This document shows positions 41,801 through 49,097 of a DNA stretch of 64,000 nucleotides, one piece after another. This DNA is from Stenotrophomonas bentonitica (GTDB lineage Bacteria; Pseudomonadota; Gammaproteobacteria; Xanthomonadales; Xanthomonadaceae). Location: NCBI RefSeq assembly GCF_013185915.1, contig NZ_JAAZUH010000002.1, positions 806,001-870,000 on the forward strand, given 5' to 3'. The position numbers and the translations under genes are program-made. The first letter of the stretch is position 1; each line of letters opens with the position of its first letter. Under the pieces are notes generated by a model. The model was not told the DNA's origin. It ran no database searches and saw only the letters and a list, made by a program, of their open reading frames with translations.

Positions 41801-42471
41801 CCGTGATCGCCACTGGTGATCTGGCTCAGGCGAAACGCATTGATCAGGTCAACGCTGGTTTGGCCGGGGTCAGTGCAGCCGTGCAGCAGGAGTCGGTCGC
41901 CCGCGCCACTGGAGACTCGGCGCTAGCACAAAGCATCATCACCGTGCAGGCCAGCCTGCAACAGACGAACTCCGACCTCGAAGAAACGACAGCGTCCGTG
42001 TCCCAGGTCTCCCAAGCGGTGGTAAACCTTGACGGCCAGGTGAGCGCCACCTACACGATCCGCGCTCAGGTTGCCCAAGGAGGGCAGATCTACGCCTCGG
42101 GTATGGGCTTGGGTGTGGAGCAGCAGTCTGACGGCAGCTACCAGTCGCAGATTCTGATGCAGGCCGACCGGTTTGCCGTGATCAATGTGGTCAACGGCAA
42201 TATCACCTCGCCTTTCGTCGTCCAAGGCGGTCAGACCTTCATCAGCCAGGCCTTGATCGGAACTGGCTGGATCCAGAACGCCATGATCGGTGACGTTATT
42301 CAGTCGAACGCCGTCGGCGCGGGGGGGCAGCCGCGGTGGAAGCTTGACAAGAACGGCACGCTTACCATGAACGGCCCTGTGAATGGCGGATACCTGAGGG
42401 TCACCGACAGCGTTATTGAGGTCTTCGACGCGAACAACGTGCGACGGGTCCGGATGGGGATTTGGCAGTGA
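38842..42471 (+). CDS. Host-specificity tail-tip protein J-like
   Basis: 1209 residues. The N-terminal two thirds match lambda J (ARARILDLLSEGELRGLV near residue 47; VWGRIVRVPSNYDP; AQYCDQLVSDGQGN). Two fibronectin-like domains occupy ~640-840 (LTIAWDAAPNAIAYDVEWRR), followed by a carbohydrate-binding-like insert (WDPDATYEPGQTVIYAGHIW) and a coiled-coil plus DUF1983-like C-terminus (~1000-1209) that usually determines receptor choice. Largest gene here. Confidence 0.92.
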   Translation: MNLAAAYHFPGTELALTTACREIIGAGGKSGSNARTPVETPDSLRSIARARILDLLSEGELRGLVAGNQSVYLDQVPVQNADGSLNFEAVRLDTRSGTQDQEHIAGFPSVENEIAVNVELRSDNPVVRTASGSDLSAVRLRFGIPALQKANTENGDTNGYSITYAVDLAVDGGAYGNVLVDTITGKTTTQYERSVRIDLPEGSQWQIRIRRLTPNANSSTVADTMNVLSMTEVIDAKLRYPNCALVAIEVDASQFQNIPTRAYRVWGRIVRVPSNYDPITRTYSGVWDGTFKPGWTNNPAWAFFDIVTMDRFGLGHRISMDLVDKWRLYQIAQYCDQLVSDGQGNMEPRFTCSLYMQTRADAYKVLQDMASMFRGISFYAAGQVMASADMPADPVFTYSQANVIDGRFVYEGTGRKARHTAALVSWTDPDDFGRQKVETVQYLPGVQRYGIQQTEVTAIGCHSRSQAQRVGNHILYTENLETETVSFGVGLDVLNCMPGDIIQVADPKRAGRRNAGRIKSAGPDTLVLDKLPEVIGPGDTLRATLPSGRTEARTVEQVVGNTVTVTAPWSAVPVAQSIWSLESSELVLQQFRVLAISENPINEEGGITYRVTALKHVPGKYAAIDDGTRLDQLPVSIIPPSVQTPPTNVHLSAHSVIDQGMATHVLTIAWDAAPNAIAYDVEWRRNDLDWVRAGRVSSASIEIRGIYTGNYIARVRSVNALNAVSLPAMSALTLIEGKTTPPPAVTSLSTTSLVFAIGLEWGFPPGATDTQRTEIWYGPSPNLASPSTIKLGDFAYPQSKHEINGLAAGTRFFFWARLVDRSGNVGPWYPGELSAGVMGEASTDQTEYDEYFSGRISESALGQDLLTKIDSIDQIVPLIWDPDATYEPGQTVIYAGHIWSWQGTDPGNEEPPGTQWLDVGDAISEAGALVGRVDQIELEITNIDGEVNAQGQKLDGLFVQLDVDAAGDTDWGAGDTDVYAGTITIQSVIATGDLAQAKRIDQVNAGLAGVSAAVQQESVARATGDSALAQSIITVQASLQQTNSDLEETTASVSQVSQAVVNLDGQVSATYTIRAQVAQGGQIYASGMGLGVEQQSDGSYQSQILMQADRFAVINVVNGNITSPFVVQGGQTFISQALIGTGWIQNAMIGDVIQSNAVGAGGQPRWKLDKNGTLTMNGPVNGGYLRVTDSVIEVFDANNVRRVRMGIWQ

Positions 42472-42749
42472 TTGCGGGGCTGGAAGTGAATGACGCCGCG
42501 GGGCGTCCTGTGGTCGATGTCACGAACCGATTGCCGCGCACCCTGGGCAGCGTCTGGACGGGGACCAGCGACGGATCGCTCGGCCATGCGGGGTTCTCGC
42601 AGGGCGAACCGTGGTTCGCGATGCTGGGGCAGGAGGTAGGTAACGTGTCGCCGGAGATCTCGTTCTCCGGAACCACCATGTCGTGGACGTTCCAATCCGC
42701 ACTCACGGCCTATCGGGAGAGTTGCTTGATTCTGTATGGGGTGTACTGA
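42468..42749 (+). CDS. Small tail-associated protein
   Basis: 93 residues from the GTG at 42468 (GGGGA about 7 bases upstream; GTGA overlap with the J stop). Residues DAAGRPVVDVTNRLPRTLGS begin a beta-rich domain without known motif. As it is coupled to J and to the next gene it is probably a tip or fibre component. Confidence 0.6.
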   Translation: MIAGLEVNDAAGRPVVDVTNRLPRTLGSVWTGTSDGSLGHAGFSQGEPWFAMLGQEVGNVSPEISFSGTTMSWTFQSALTAYRESCLILYGVY

Positions 42750-43453
42750 TGACCGCCGGCCTGACCATTGTTAACGGCAGCAACACCGTGCAGATCGATG
42801 AGAACTACAAGAACCTGGCGCTGGCGAGCAAGGTCGCAATCTCAACGACGATTACCCCGGGTGGATCCAACTGGGGCAACTACCAGCACGCCGACGTCGT
42901 ATACACGTCCAGGTACGCTGAGCCGCCGATGGTTGCCGTCGAGGCGTCGGAGGCGAGCTTTGTAATGTTGCTTTCGGCGTCTGGGAACACATTCACCTAC
43001 CGGATCGTCTTCTTGGCAGCTGGATCAACTGTCGCTGGAACCTTTTGGATCTTTGATCAGCCGCCGCCGGCGTCATCGAGCACCTTCGGGCTGCAGGTGT
43101 GTGATGCGCAAGGGCGTCTGACGTTCGACGCCTTGTTCCGATACGCGCGGGTGGTGGGACGGATGAGCATTCCGTTTCAGAACTCGGCTGACCCCGACCA
43201 GCAGTTTGTGGTTCCAACCGGGCGGAAGTACATCGCGGTCCAGTCGGTCTGCGGGACTTACGCCCAGTCCAATCCTATCTCGATTCCTGGGCAGCCACCT
43301 TCATTCGATAGAGTGATAGTGATGCGCATGATCAGGAATGCACCTGGCCTACTGCAGACGTCCAAATACACCTTCAGCTATCAGATGTCGTTCGCCATGC
43401 CCAGCCTTCGCCGCACCGCTGAATACACGATACTGGACATGACGGACGCATAG
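42749..43453 (+). CDS. Putative tail-tip/fibre protein downstream of J
   Basis: 234 residues, TGATG overlap with the previous stop. Beta-rich with aromatic strands (TFTYRIVFLAAGSTVAGTFW; KYTFSYQMSFAMPSL). No known domain recognised, but the position after J and the composition fit a virion protein. Last gene of the continuous late operon. Confidence 0.6.
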   Translation: MTAGLTIVNGSNTVQIDENYKNLALASKVAISTTITPGGSNWGNYQHADVVYTSRYAEPPMVAVEASEASFVMLLSASGNTFTYRIVFLAAGSTVAGTFWIFDQPPPASSSTFGLQVCDAQGRLTFDALFRYARVVGRMSIPFQNSADPDQQFVVPTGRKYIAVQSVCGTYAQSNPISIPGQPPSFDRVIVMRMIRNAPGLLQTSKYTFSYQMSFAMPSLRRTAEYTILDMTDA

Positions 43454-43542
43454 GTCACCAGCGGCCGTAGGTGCCGATCTCAGCTCTTGGCCGCGCAGCT
43501 GCTGTCGCCGGCGTGATCGTGCGGCCAGGAGTGGGGTATCGT

Positions 43543-44337
43543 ATGTGCATGAAAAAGCGACACTCCTTGATTTCCATGGCTTTCGTCGCCGCTATGACTG
43601 CGGCATGGGGCACCGTCACCGTCAGTGCTGCATCGGTTCCACCACCTCCGATGGAACCTGCATCGCATTCGAGTGCGATCCGAGGTCAAGATTGCCTCGC
43701 GGCTGTTGTAGAGGATTTGAAGAAGGGGTGGCCGGATAACTCCGCAGTGAACATCGTTGCCTTTGGCCATAGCGTTCCTGCAGGGTATGGAGACGCGCCG
43801 ACTGTGCATAAGCGCGACGCTTATCCACGATTGCTGGAAGATGCTTTGGTAGAGGCGTATCCGACGGCTGTTCTGAATGTGATCACCGCCGCTGTCGGTG
43901 GGGACAATTCGACGCGCGGCTTGGTCAGGCTGCAGCGAGAGGTCTTGGACTTCCATCCGAGGTCGGTATCGATAGATTTCGGCATGAACGACTTGGTGAT
44001 ACCCCTGACCGAGGCAAGGGCGAACCTTACAAGCATCGTAGAGCAGATTCGAAACGTCGGCGCTTGCCCGGTACTGGTGACCCCGACTTGGTACGTAGGT
44101 GCGGACGAGCCGGACAATGCCAAGAACCTCAAAGCGCAAGTTGCGATGATCCGTGACCTTGGCGCTGCTTTGGACGTTCCGGTCGCCGATGCGCAGAAGG
44201 CGTTTGCCGACTTCCCCGGCGACAAGGCCTCGCTGATGGCTACGTCGAACCATCCAAACCGGAAAGGGCATGAGCTGATCGCCGGCCAACTGGTCCCGAT
44301 CTTCGTGCCCGCGATCTCGGCCGGCCCTACCCGATAG
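43543..44337 (+). CDS. Secreted SGNH/GDSL esterase-like protein in the prophage
   Basis: 264 residues from the ATG at 43543 (AGGAG about 11 bases upstream; MCMKKRHSLIS). A signal peptide is present (SMAFVAAMTAAWGTVTVSAAS, cut near AAS). SGNH blocks: FGHSVPAGYG (nucleophile Ser in GHS instead of GDS), AAVGGDNS, DFGMNDL (Asn) and SNHPNRKGHE (His). The Asp three residues before His is replaced by Thr, so the triad may use another acid. Could deacylate O-antigen or other surface sugars. Overlaps the end of the opposing SRAP gene by 11 bases. Confidence 0.72.
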   Translation: MCMKKRHSLISMAFVAAMTAAWGTVTVSAASVPPPPMEPASHSSAIRGQDCLAAVVEDLKKGWPDNSAVNIVAFGHSVPAGYGDAPTVHKRDAYPRLLEDALVEAYPTAVLNVITAAVGGDNSTRGLVRLQREVLDFHPRSVSIDFGMNDLVIPLTEARANLTSIVEQIRNVGACPVLVTPTWYVGADEPDNAKNLKAQVAMIRDLGAALDVPVADAQKAFADFPGDKASLMATSNHPNRKGHELIAGQLVPIFVPAISAGPTR

Positions 44338-44992
44338 GCTGCAGCAGGCTCTCAGTGTTGCTGCGTGGCGTGTTGACGGCGCGGCTGACCCGGTAGGCCT
44401 CCATTGCGGGTGCCTCGCTGGCCAGGAGCATTGCCATGGCCTCATCGGCGTCGGCCGTCATCCACTCGGCGGCTTGGCCGGGCGCCAGCCATACAGGCAT
44501 CCGATCATGGATGTCCGCTGATACGCCGCTGCTATCGCCGGTGATCACGGTGAAGGTGCCCAGGTTGTCCTCGCCGAGCAGCTGGCTCGAGTCTTCCCAA
44601 AGCCCGGCAGCCCACAGTGGCGTGGCCGCGTGGATGAACCACGGATCCTTCTTCTGATCCACCGGGCTCACCGACCACTCGTAATACCCCGCCATCGGAA
44701 TCAGGCACCGCCGCGCCTTGAAAGCGCTGCGGAACGCCGGCTTCGTGGCCACGGTCTCGATGCGGGCGTTGATGGTCGAGCCTTGGAGGCCCTTCGCCTT
44801 GGCCCAGAACGGGAGCAGCCCCCACGCCAGCCGCTGGGCGATCAGCCCCTCGCCCCGGTCGAGCACCACGGTCGCGCGCTGGGTCGGCGCCAGGTTGTAG
44901 CTGGCCGGCATCGACAGCAGGTCGCCAACCAGCTGGGGGAAGCCCAAGCTGGCTGCATCGCGGATCGGGGTTTGGACGAATCGGCCGCACAT
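44327..44992 (-). CDS. SRAP/HMCES (YedK-type) abasic-site protein
   Basis: 221 residues starting MCGRF, so that Cys2 becomes the N-terminal residue after Met removal. Active-site residues are all visible: Cys2, Asn33 (NLAPT), Asn75 with Arg77 and Glu79 (INARIET), Glu105 (YYEW) and His162 (DIHDRMP). These proteins form a thiazolidine link with abasic sites in single-stranded DNA and protect them. An upstream in-frame GTG/ATG start would bury Cys2 and is rejected. A phage-borne copy could guard replicating phage DNA, for example against base-removing defences. Confidence 0.88.
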   Translation of the reverse strand: MCGRFVQTPIRDAASLGFPQLVGDLLSMPASYNLAPTQRATVVLDRGEGLIAQRLAWGLLPFWAKAKGLQGSTINARIETVATKPAFRSAFKARRCLIPMAGYYEWSVSPVDQKKDPWFIHAATPLWAAGLWEDSSQLLGEDNLGTFTVITGDSSGVSADIHDRMPVWLAPGQAAEWMTADADEAMAMLLASEAPAMEAYRVSRAVNTPRSNTESLLQPIG

Positions 44993-45108
44993 GACGCGGA
45001 ACATACCCTACCGTTTATCCGAAATCCGTCGCGCCGCGTACACGCCGCCCGCCGACGGGTGTAGGGTCGCGCCTATCGGGGGGGCCGATAATCAGGGAGG
45101 GAGGCACG

Positions 45109-45573
45109 ATGCCTCTGCACGCGCTCGTTTACTGCAGCCAGGCTTTGCCCGGGCTGACCCTATACCAGATCGACGAACTGGCCAAGGATGCCGCTGCGCA
45201 CAACCTCATCGCGGGCGTGACGGGGGTTCTGCTCACGGACGGCAAGAAGTTCCTCCAGTACATAGAGGGGCCGGAAGAGGGCGTCGCACTGGCGTACTCC
45301 CGGATCACCAATGCCACCAGCCACATGAGCATCGTGGAACTCGGCCGCAGTCGGGGCGGCCCCCGTCGCTTCCCGTACTGGTCGATGCGTTGGCTGCCGG
45401 TTGAGCCCGAGGACCTTCGCATAGCTGAAGTGAGCGACTGGAGGGGCTTGCCGTTCCGGGAGGAAGTAGACATGAATCAGGTGCCAACTGGCGTTGAGAG
45501 GATGACCTACCTGGTTGACCCCTACGTCGGCTTGGGGCCGATCATGGGACCAGGCGGCAGCGCGCTGTTCTGA
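45109..45573 (+). CDS. Stand-alone BLUF-domain blue-light receptor in the prophage
   Basis: 154 residues, AGGGAGGGAGG before the ATG. Residues ~3-97 are a complete BLUF domain: Tyr8 in LVYCSQ, Asn32 in AHNLIAGVTG, Gln50 in KFLQYIEGPEEG, and Trp91/Met93 in FPYWSMRW. These match AppA Tyr21, Asn45, Gln63, Trp104 and Met106 with one constant offset of 13, so flavin binding and photochemistry residues are intact. Only ~55 residues follow, with no output enzyme, so it would act by protein contact. Divergent from the SRAP gene; a GATAAT -10-like box lies at 45087. Confidence 0.88.
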   Translation: MPLHALVYCSQALPGLTLYQIDELAKDAAAHNLIAGVTGVLLTDGKKFLQYIEGPEEGVALAYSRITNATSHMSIVELGRSRGGPRRFPYWSMRWLPVEPEDLRIAEVSDWRGLPFREEVDMNQVPTGVERMTYLVDPYVGLGPIMGPGGSALF

Positions 45574-45581
45574 CAAACGAC

Positions 45582-45805
45582 TCACTTTTTCGCCTCCTTC
45601 ACAGCGCGGGAGAGACATTCCGCTCCAGTGACGGGGGAGACATCCTGGCCGTACTGGCAGGCTAGCTCCGAAGGACGTCTGGCGGATTCGCAGGCACTCC
45701 CTTGCCGTAATAGATTGGCTGGGCGTGGCCTGCGGATCCGCCGATGGTCGATCCGTAGCCAGCGTCGCATCGCCTGAGACCTGGAGCCGTAGGATTGCCG
45801 CCCAT
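45582..45805 (-). pseudogene. Possible frameshifted small gene opposite the BLUF gene
   Basis: Two minus-strand frames each read naturally over part of this interval: one from ~45805 (MGGNPTAPGLRRCDAGYGST... to PIYYGKG), the other onwards (SACESARRPSELACQYG... to SRAVKEAKK, stop at 45582). They join if one G is added in the G run near 45692, as expected for a one-base deletion or a sequencing error in that run. Outside these parts each frame is Arg-rich shadow. No family known. Confidence 0.35.
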
Positions 45806-46106
45806 GCTCCCGCCCGACTTTCGCTGGCATGCCGTCGGCACTGCCCCATTCGACCAGCCCAACTCGCTGCTGCTGGACAGCACCGAAGTGCTGCGCCTAC
45901 ATCGACGGGTGGACGGCACCTGGTGGGTGAGCTTGAACAACCAGCGCGACGACTGGAACCTCCGGAAGCACCGAGAGTGCAGCAGCTACGCGCAGGGCAA
46001 GGCCGGTGCCGAGCTGTGGGCCGAACGACACCAGGTGCGGCTGCGCGCCGAGGTGGACCAGAGAATCAAGCGACTGAAGGCCAACAAGCCCTTCCTGATG
46101 CGCTGA
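45804..46106 (+). CDS. Hypothetical accessory protein
   Basis: 100 residues from the ATG at 45804 (AGGA about 9 bases upstream). Beta-strand start (FRWHAVGTAPFDQPNSLLLD) then VDGTWWVSLNNQRDDWNL and a basic helical end (RIKRLKANKPFLMR). Seems to be a genuine phage-type gene of unknown role in the right accessory block. Confidence 0.6.
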   Translation: MLPPDFRWHAVGTAPFDQPNSLLLDSTEVLRLHRRVDGTWWVSLNNQRDDWNLRKHRECSSYAQGKAGAELWAERHQVRLRAEVDQRIKRLKANKPFLMR

Positions 46107-46173
46107 CGCTCCACAGTCAGCTGCGGTTGCCGCCGGCGCACGCTGTGCGACCGCGCCCATTCAACATGGCCGG

Positions 46174-46386
46174 ATGACGAAAGCAGACATCGGCAAGGCG
46201 CGCTGGGCGCGCGCGCGGGCGGCTTCGCTATGGCAGCAGGCCGACGCCCTGGACCTCGATCGAAGCGGCGACTGGCGCGCGTGGGCGCAGCGGAACAGGG
46301 GAGCTGCACGGCTTCGCGCCGAGGCGGCACGATTCGAGAGCATCGCGAGCCGACTGGATCCCTGCGCGTTTGACGAAGCAGCGTGA
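46174..46386 (+). CDS. Small Ala/Arg-rich helical protein
   Basis: 70 residues, almost fully helical (ARAASLWQQADALDLDRSGDW; AWAQRNRGAARLRAEAARFE). The composition could in part reflect high GC, but the Trp/Asp pattern and clean limits support a real gene. Unknown function. Confidence 0.5.
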   Translation: MTKADIGKARWARARAASLWQQADALDLDRSGDWRAWAQRNRGAARLRAEAARFESIASRLDPCAFDEAA

Positions 46387-46408
46387 GTTTGAGATGGCGT
46401 GCTTAGGG

Positions 46409-46765
46409 TTAGAACTTCTGCTTAGCGGCGCGACATTCGCCCCACATTTCCGCCTTCTGACCACTGACGTGGCCTTCCTTCGTGAGCGCAAGCGTGCCGG
46501 TGTATCGATCAATGGACAGCCAATAGCGCTGACCACTGGCGCCCGTCACCGTGCCCGAGAATTCACCATCCGACACCTTCACAGTCCCCTCGACAAGCTC
46601 AGACAGCGTGTGAAATTCAGCTCTTCCCGTCTGGGTATCGACATTGATGAGAATTTGAACTGGAGACCCTTGGGCATAGGTCGAGGGAGTATTGACCTCG
46701 CATATGAGTGGCGCACCTTGGGCTGCAACTGGCGCCAGCAGGATTGCGGCGACTATAGCTCTCAT
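46409..46765 (-). CDS. Secreted hypothetical protein next to the integrase
   Basis: 118 residues from the ATG at 46765 (GGAG 7 bases upstream). Signal peptide MRAIVAAILLAPVAAQGA, then a small beta protein with two Cys (LICEVNTPSTY and WGECRAAKQ) that could form a disulfide. Same strand as the integrase, directly downstream; an alternative start at 46801 overlaps the integrase stop. A possible lysogenic-conversion product. No family recognised. Confidence 0.65.
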   Translation of the reverse strand: MRAIVAAILLAPVAAQGAPLICEVNTPSTYAQGSPVQILINVDTQTGRAEFHTLSELVEGTVKVSDGEFSGTVTGASGQRYWLSIDRYTGTLALTKEGHVSGQKAEMWGECRAAKQKF

Positions 46766-46797
46766 AGCTGGGCTCCATCCGGTCTGGGGGAAGTAGA

Positions 46798-48012
46798 TCA
46801 TGCCGCCCGCAGTTGCACCACGCCTCCGTGTCGAAGCCGGTCGAGGTAGTCGGCCCATTCCTGCATCATCCGCACCCGCTCCGCCAGGTGCGTGGTGCGG
46901 TTGTAGGCGCGACCGTTAGGATCTTTGACCGCGTGGGCCAGCTGGTGCTCGATGATGTCCGGTCGGAAGCCCAGAACCTCGTCCAGCAGCGTGCGAGCTG
47001 TGGCGCGGAACCCGTGCCCGGTGACCGTATCCTTGTCGAAACCCATGCTCCGTAAAGCGGCGAGGACTGCCACCTCCGACATCGGGCGGGAGTCCGTGCG
47101 CAAGCCTGGGAACACGTACCGGCCGGCATAGTCCGTAGGCATCGTTTCCTTCAGGTCCCGCAGGATGTTCACAGCCTGCCGGGCCAGCGGCACCACGTGG
47201 GGCTGGCGCATCTTCATCCTGCCGGCGGGGATGCTCCATAGGGCCGCGTCCAGGTCGACCTCCGTCCATTCTGCCGCGCGCAGCTCAATCGGGCGAACGA
47301 ACACCAGCGGCATCAGCTTCAGGGCGGCGCTGACGACGCCCATGCCCCGGTACGCGTGCAGAGCCCGCAGCAGGCCGCCCAGCTGGACCGGATCCACCAC
47401 CGCCGCATGGTTACGCTCGGGCGCCGGAACCAGCGCGCCGCGTAGGTCCTGCACTGGATTCCGTTCGGCCCGGTCGGTGGCCACGGCATACCGCATGACT
47501 TGTCCGCAGTTCTGCATCACGCGGTGCGCCGACTCGAATGCCTCGCGTGCCTCCATCTTCCTGGCTATGGCGAGGAAGTCCGACGCCTTCAGGTCGGCCG
47601 CGCGCCGCGCCCCAATGGCCGGGAACACGTCGTTCTCGAACCAGGCCACCACCTTCCTCTCGTACCCGGGCACCCACTGGCGGCCGCGCAGCCACTCCCG
47701 GGTGATCGACTCGAAGCTGTCGACGGGTATGCCGGCGGGGGAGGCAGCCACCGCTTTGCGCTGCAGGCCCGGGTCGAGGCCGGAGCGCAGCAGGCGCCTG
47801 GCGTCGTCGCGCGCCTCGCGGGCGCTGGCCAGGGTGACGTCCGGGTACAGCCCCAGCGTCAGCAGCTTCTCCTTCCCAGCGACCCGGTACTTCCAGCGCC
47901 AGCTCTTGGCGCCGGCCGTGGTGATCAAGAGGTAAAGGCCGCCGCCGTCAGCCAGCTTCTGTGGCTTGTCGGAGGGCTTGGCGCGACGGATTGCGACGTC
48001 GGTCAGGGGCAT
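46798..48012 (-). CDS. int: P4-type tyrosine integrase
   Basis: 404 residues from ATG 48012. N-terminal DUF4102 arm-binding domain (MPLTDVAIRRAKPSDKPQKL, then LGLYPDVTLASAREARDDA). Catalytic residues: Arg in VRPIELRAAEW, His-x-x-Arg in TGHGFRATART, and Tyr in RAYNRTTHL, ending MMQEWADYLD. It catalyses integration/excision at the 3' end of ssrA, which begins 160 bases away. ATG 48012 is used; longer in-frame extensions run through the repeat and terminator region. Confidence 0.93.
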   Translation of the reverse strand: MPLTDVAIRRAKPSDKPQKLADGGGLYLLITTAGAKSWRWKYRVAGKEKLLTLGLYPDVTLASAREARDDARRLLRSGLDPGLQRKAVAASPAGIPVDSFESITREWLRGRQWVPGYERKVVAWFENDVFPAIGARRAADLKASDFLAIARKMEAREAFESAHRVMQNCGQVMRYAVATDRAERNPVQDLRGALVPAPERNHAAVVDPVQLGGLLRALHAYRGMGVVSAALKLMPLVFVRPIELRAAEWTEVDLDAALWSIPAGRMKMRQPHVVPLARQAVNILRDLKETMPTDYAGRYVFPGLRTDSRPMSEVAVLAALRSMGFDKDTVTGHGFRATARTLLDEVLGFRPDIIEHQLAHAVKDPNGRAYNRTTHLAERVRMMQEWADYLDRLRHGGVVQLRAA

Positions 48013-48090
48013 GGGGGTATCGGGTTTTGGGGCGGAGGCGATACCCCAAGATATACCCCCACAGTCGCATGGGCTGCAACGGATACCCCC
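48013..48090. repeat. ATACCCC repeats upstream of the integrase
   Basis: Four copies of ATACCCC(C): 48041-48047, 48053-48060 and 48083-48090 in one orientation and GGGGGTAT at 48013-48020 in the other. Their place between the integrase start and the core junction fits arm-type binding sites or an operator for integrase self-regulation. Confidence 0.6.
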
Positions 48091-48103
48091 GGACTGCACT
48101 GGA

Positions 48104-48148
48104 CAAAAAGAAAGCCGAGAGGCCCGTTTTATAAGGCTTTCTCGGCTT
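48104..48148 (-). terminator. Terminator downstream of ssrA
   Basis: On the minus strand a 9-bp stem AAGCCGAGA/TCTCGGCTT with a 19-base loop is followed by TCTTTTTG. It lies on the prophage side of the junction, so the phage supplies the terminator for the host tmRNA gene. Confidence 0.7.
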
Positions 48149-48173
48149 CTGTGGGCCCCGTGGGACCCAGCGT

Positions 48174-48220
48174 TGGTGGAGGTGGGCGGAATTGAACCGC
48201 CGTCCGAAGGCACTCCATCC
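48174..48220. other. Probable prophage attachment site (host-side junction)
   Basis: The 3' T-arm and acceptor end of ssrA is the usual crossover target of P4-type integrases, and the integrase is adjacent. The core repeat itself cannot be fixed because the other prophage end is outside the window. Confidence 0.6.
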
Positions 48221-48566
48221 CCGGTTCTACATGCTTAGCTCACCGTTCGGTGTCGTCCTGAAGAAGTACGGTGTGCGAAACGCACTCCAGGATCAGCCTG
48301 CTTTAGGTTAGGTCGTGACTGACAGGCAGCCATCACAACCGATTCCATGATAATGACCCTACACCGACGAGCACGGACACAAGTGGGTTCGGGGCTCCGC
48401 CTAAGTCGGCAGAAGGTAACTCAAACAGCTTTTAGGCTGCGAGAGCGACCGGAGCGTAGTTGTCGTCGTTGGCAACTAGAGTTTTGCCGCTGGATTTACG
48501 AGGAAAGCTGCCCCCTCGGCATGCACCAAGTAACTTCACAACCCTCGTCGAAACCAATGCACCCCC
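48174..48566 (-). ncRNA. ssrA: tmRNA (ssrA), one-piece
   Basis: About 393 nt. The 5' end (from 48566, GGGGGTGCATTGG) pairs with the 3' acceptor strand CACCTCC and the gene encodes CCA at 48174. The T-arm GGTTCAATTCC is at the 3' end. The tag ORF lies at 48473-48432 and encodes ANDDNYAPVALAA then TAA. With SmpB, encoded just beyond, it rescues stalled ribosomes. The prophage abuts its 3' end, which it has restored intact. Confidence 0.93.
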
Positions 48567-48677
48567 GGTTTCTTCAAGACCTGCAAGCTGTCCAGCGACC
48601 CGGACATTACTTGACGGGCCCGATGCTACTCCAATTCAGCTGAACAGTCACCCGAAAGCGTCAGGGGCCTGTCGGCT

Positions 48678-49034
48678 TTACCTGCCTTCACGCTGGCGCT
48701 TGCTGTCGGCCTGGTGCTTGGCCCGGACCTTGCGGTCGTGGTTGGCGGCATTGCGCTGGGTCATGGCCTGCTTGCGGGCTTCGGGTTCGGCCCGGGCCAT
48801 CAGGGCCTCGATCCGGGCCACCAGGCGGCGGTGCTCGAGGGAGTCGTAGCTCTGGTTTTCGGAGGCGATCCGCTTGGCGTTGCGCAGGGTGTAGGTCAGC
48901 ACCTTGAGCAGGGCGGCCGGGTCCATGGCGCGCGCCAGCTCGCCGAAGATGGTCTCGTAGGCGGCCACGTCGGCCTGGAGCGTGGTGGTGGGGTCCGCGG
49001 TGGGGGCGGATTCCAGGGTGGTTTCTTCGGTCAC
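48678..49034 (-). CDS. Hypothetical host protein between ssrA and smpB
   Basis: 118 residues, helical and highly charged with an acidic Thr-rich start (MTEETTLESAPTADPTTTL) and a basic end (HDRKVRAKHQADSKRQ). Same strand as ssrA and smpB. I do not recognise a family. Plus-strand frames over it are shadows. Confidence 0.6.
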   Translation of the reverse strand: MTEETTLESAPTADPTTTLQADVAAYETIFGELARAMDPAALLKVLTYTLRNAKRIASENQSYDSLEHRRLVARIEALMARAEPEARKQAMTQRNAANHDRKVRAKHQADSKRQREGR

Positions 49035-49097
49035 GGGGACGCTCCGGGGTATTCGGGGGTAAAGCGGCCGGGAAGAGCCCGGCGCTGCATTGAGAAA

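Noticed and set aside
44993..45108. LexA/SOS box controlling the SRAP gene
   Set aside because: Neither a CTGT-N8-ACAG nor a TTAGTN6TACTA site is visible in the intergenic region.
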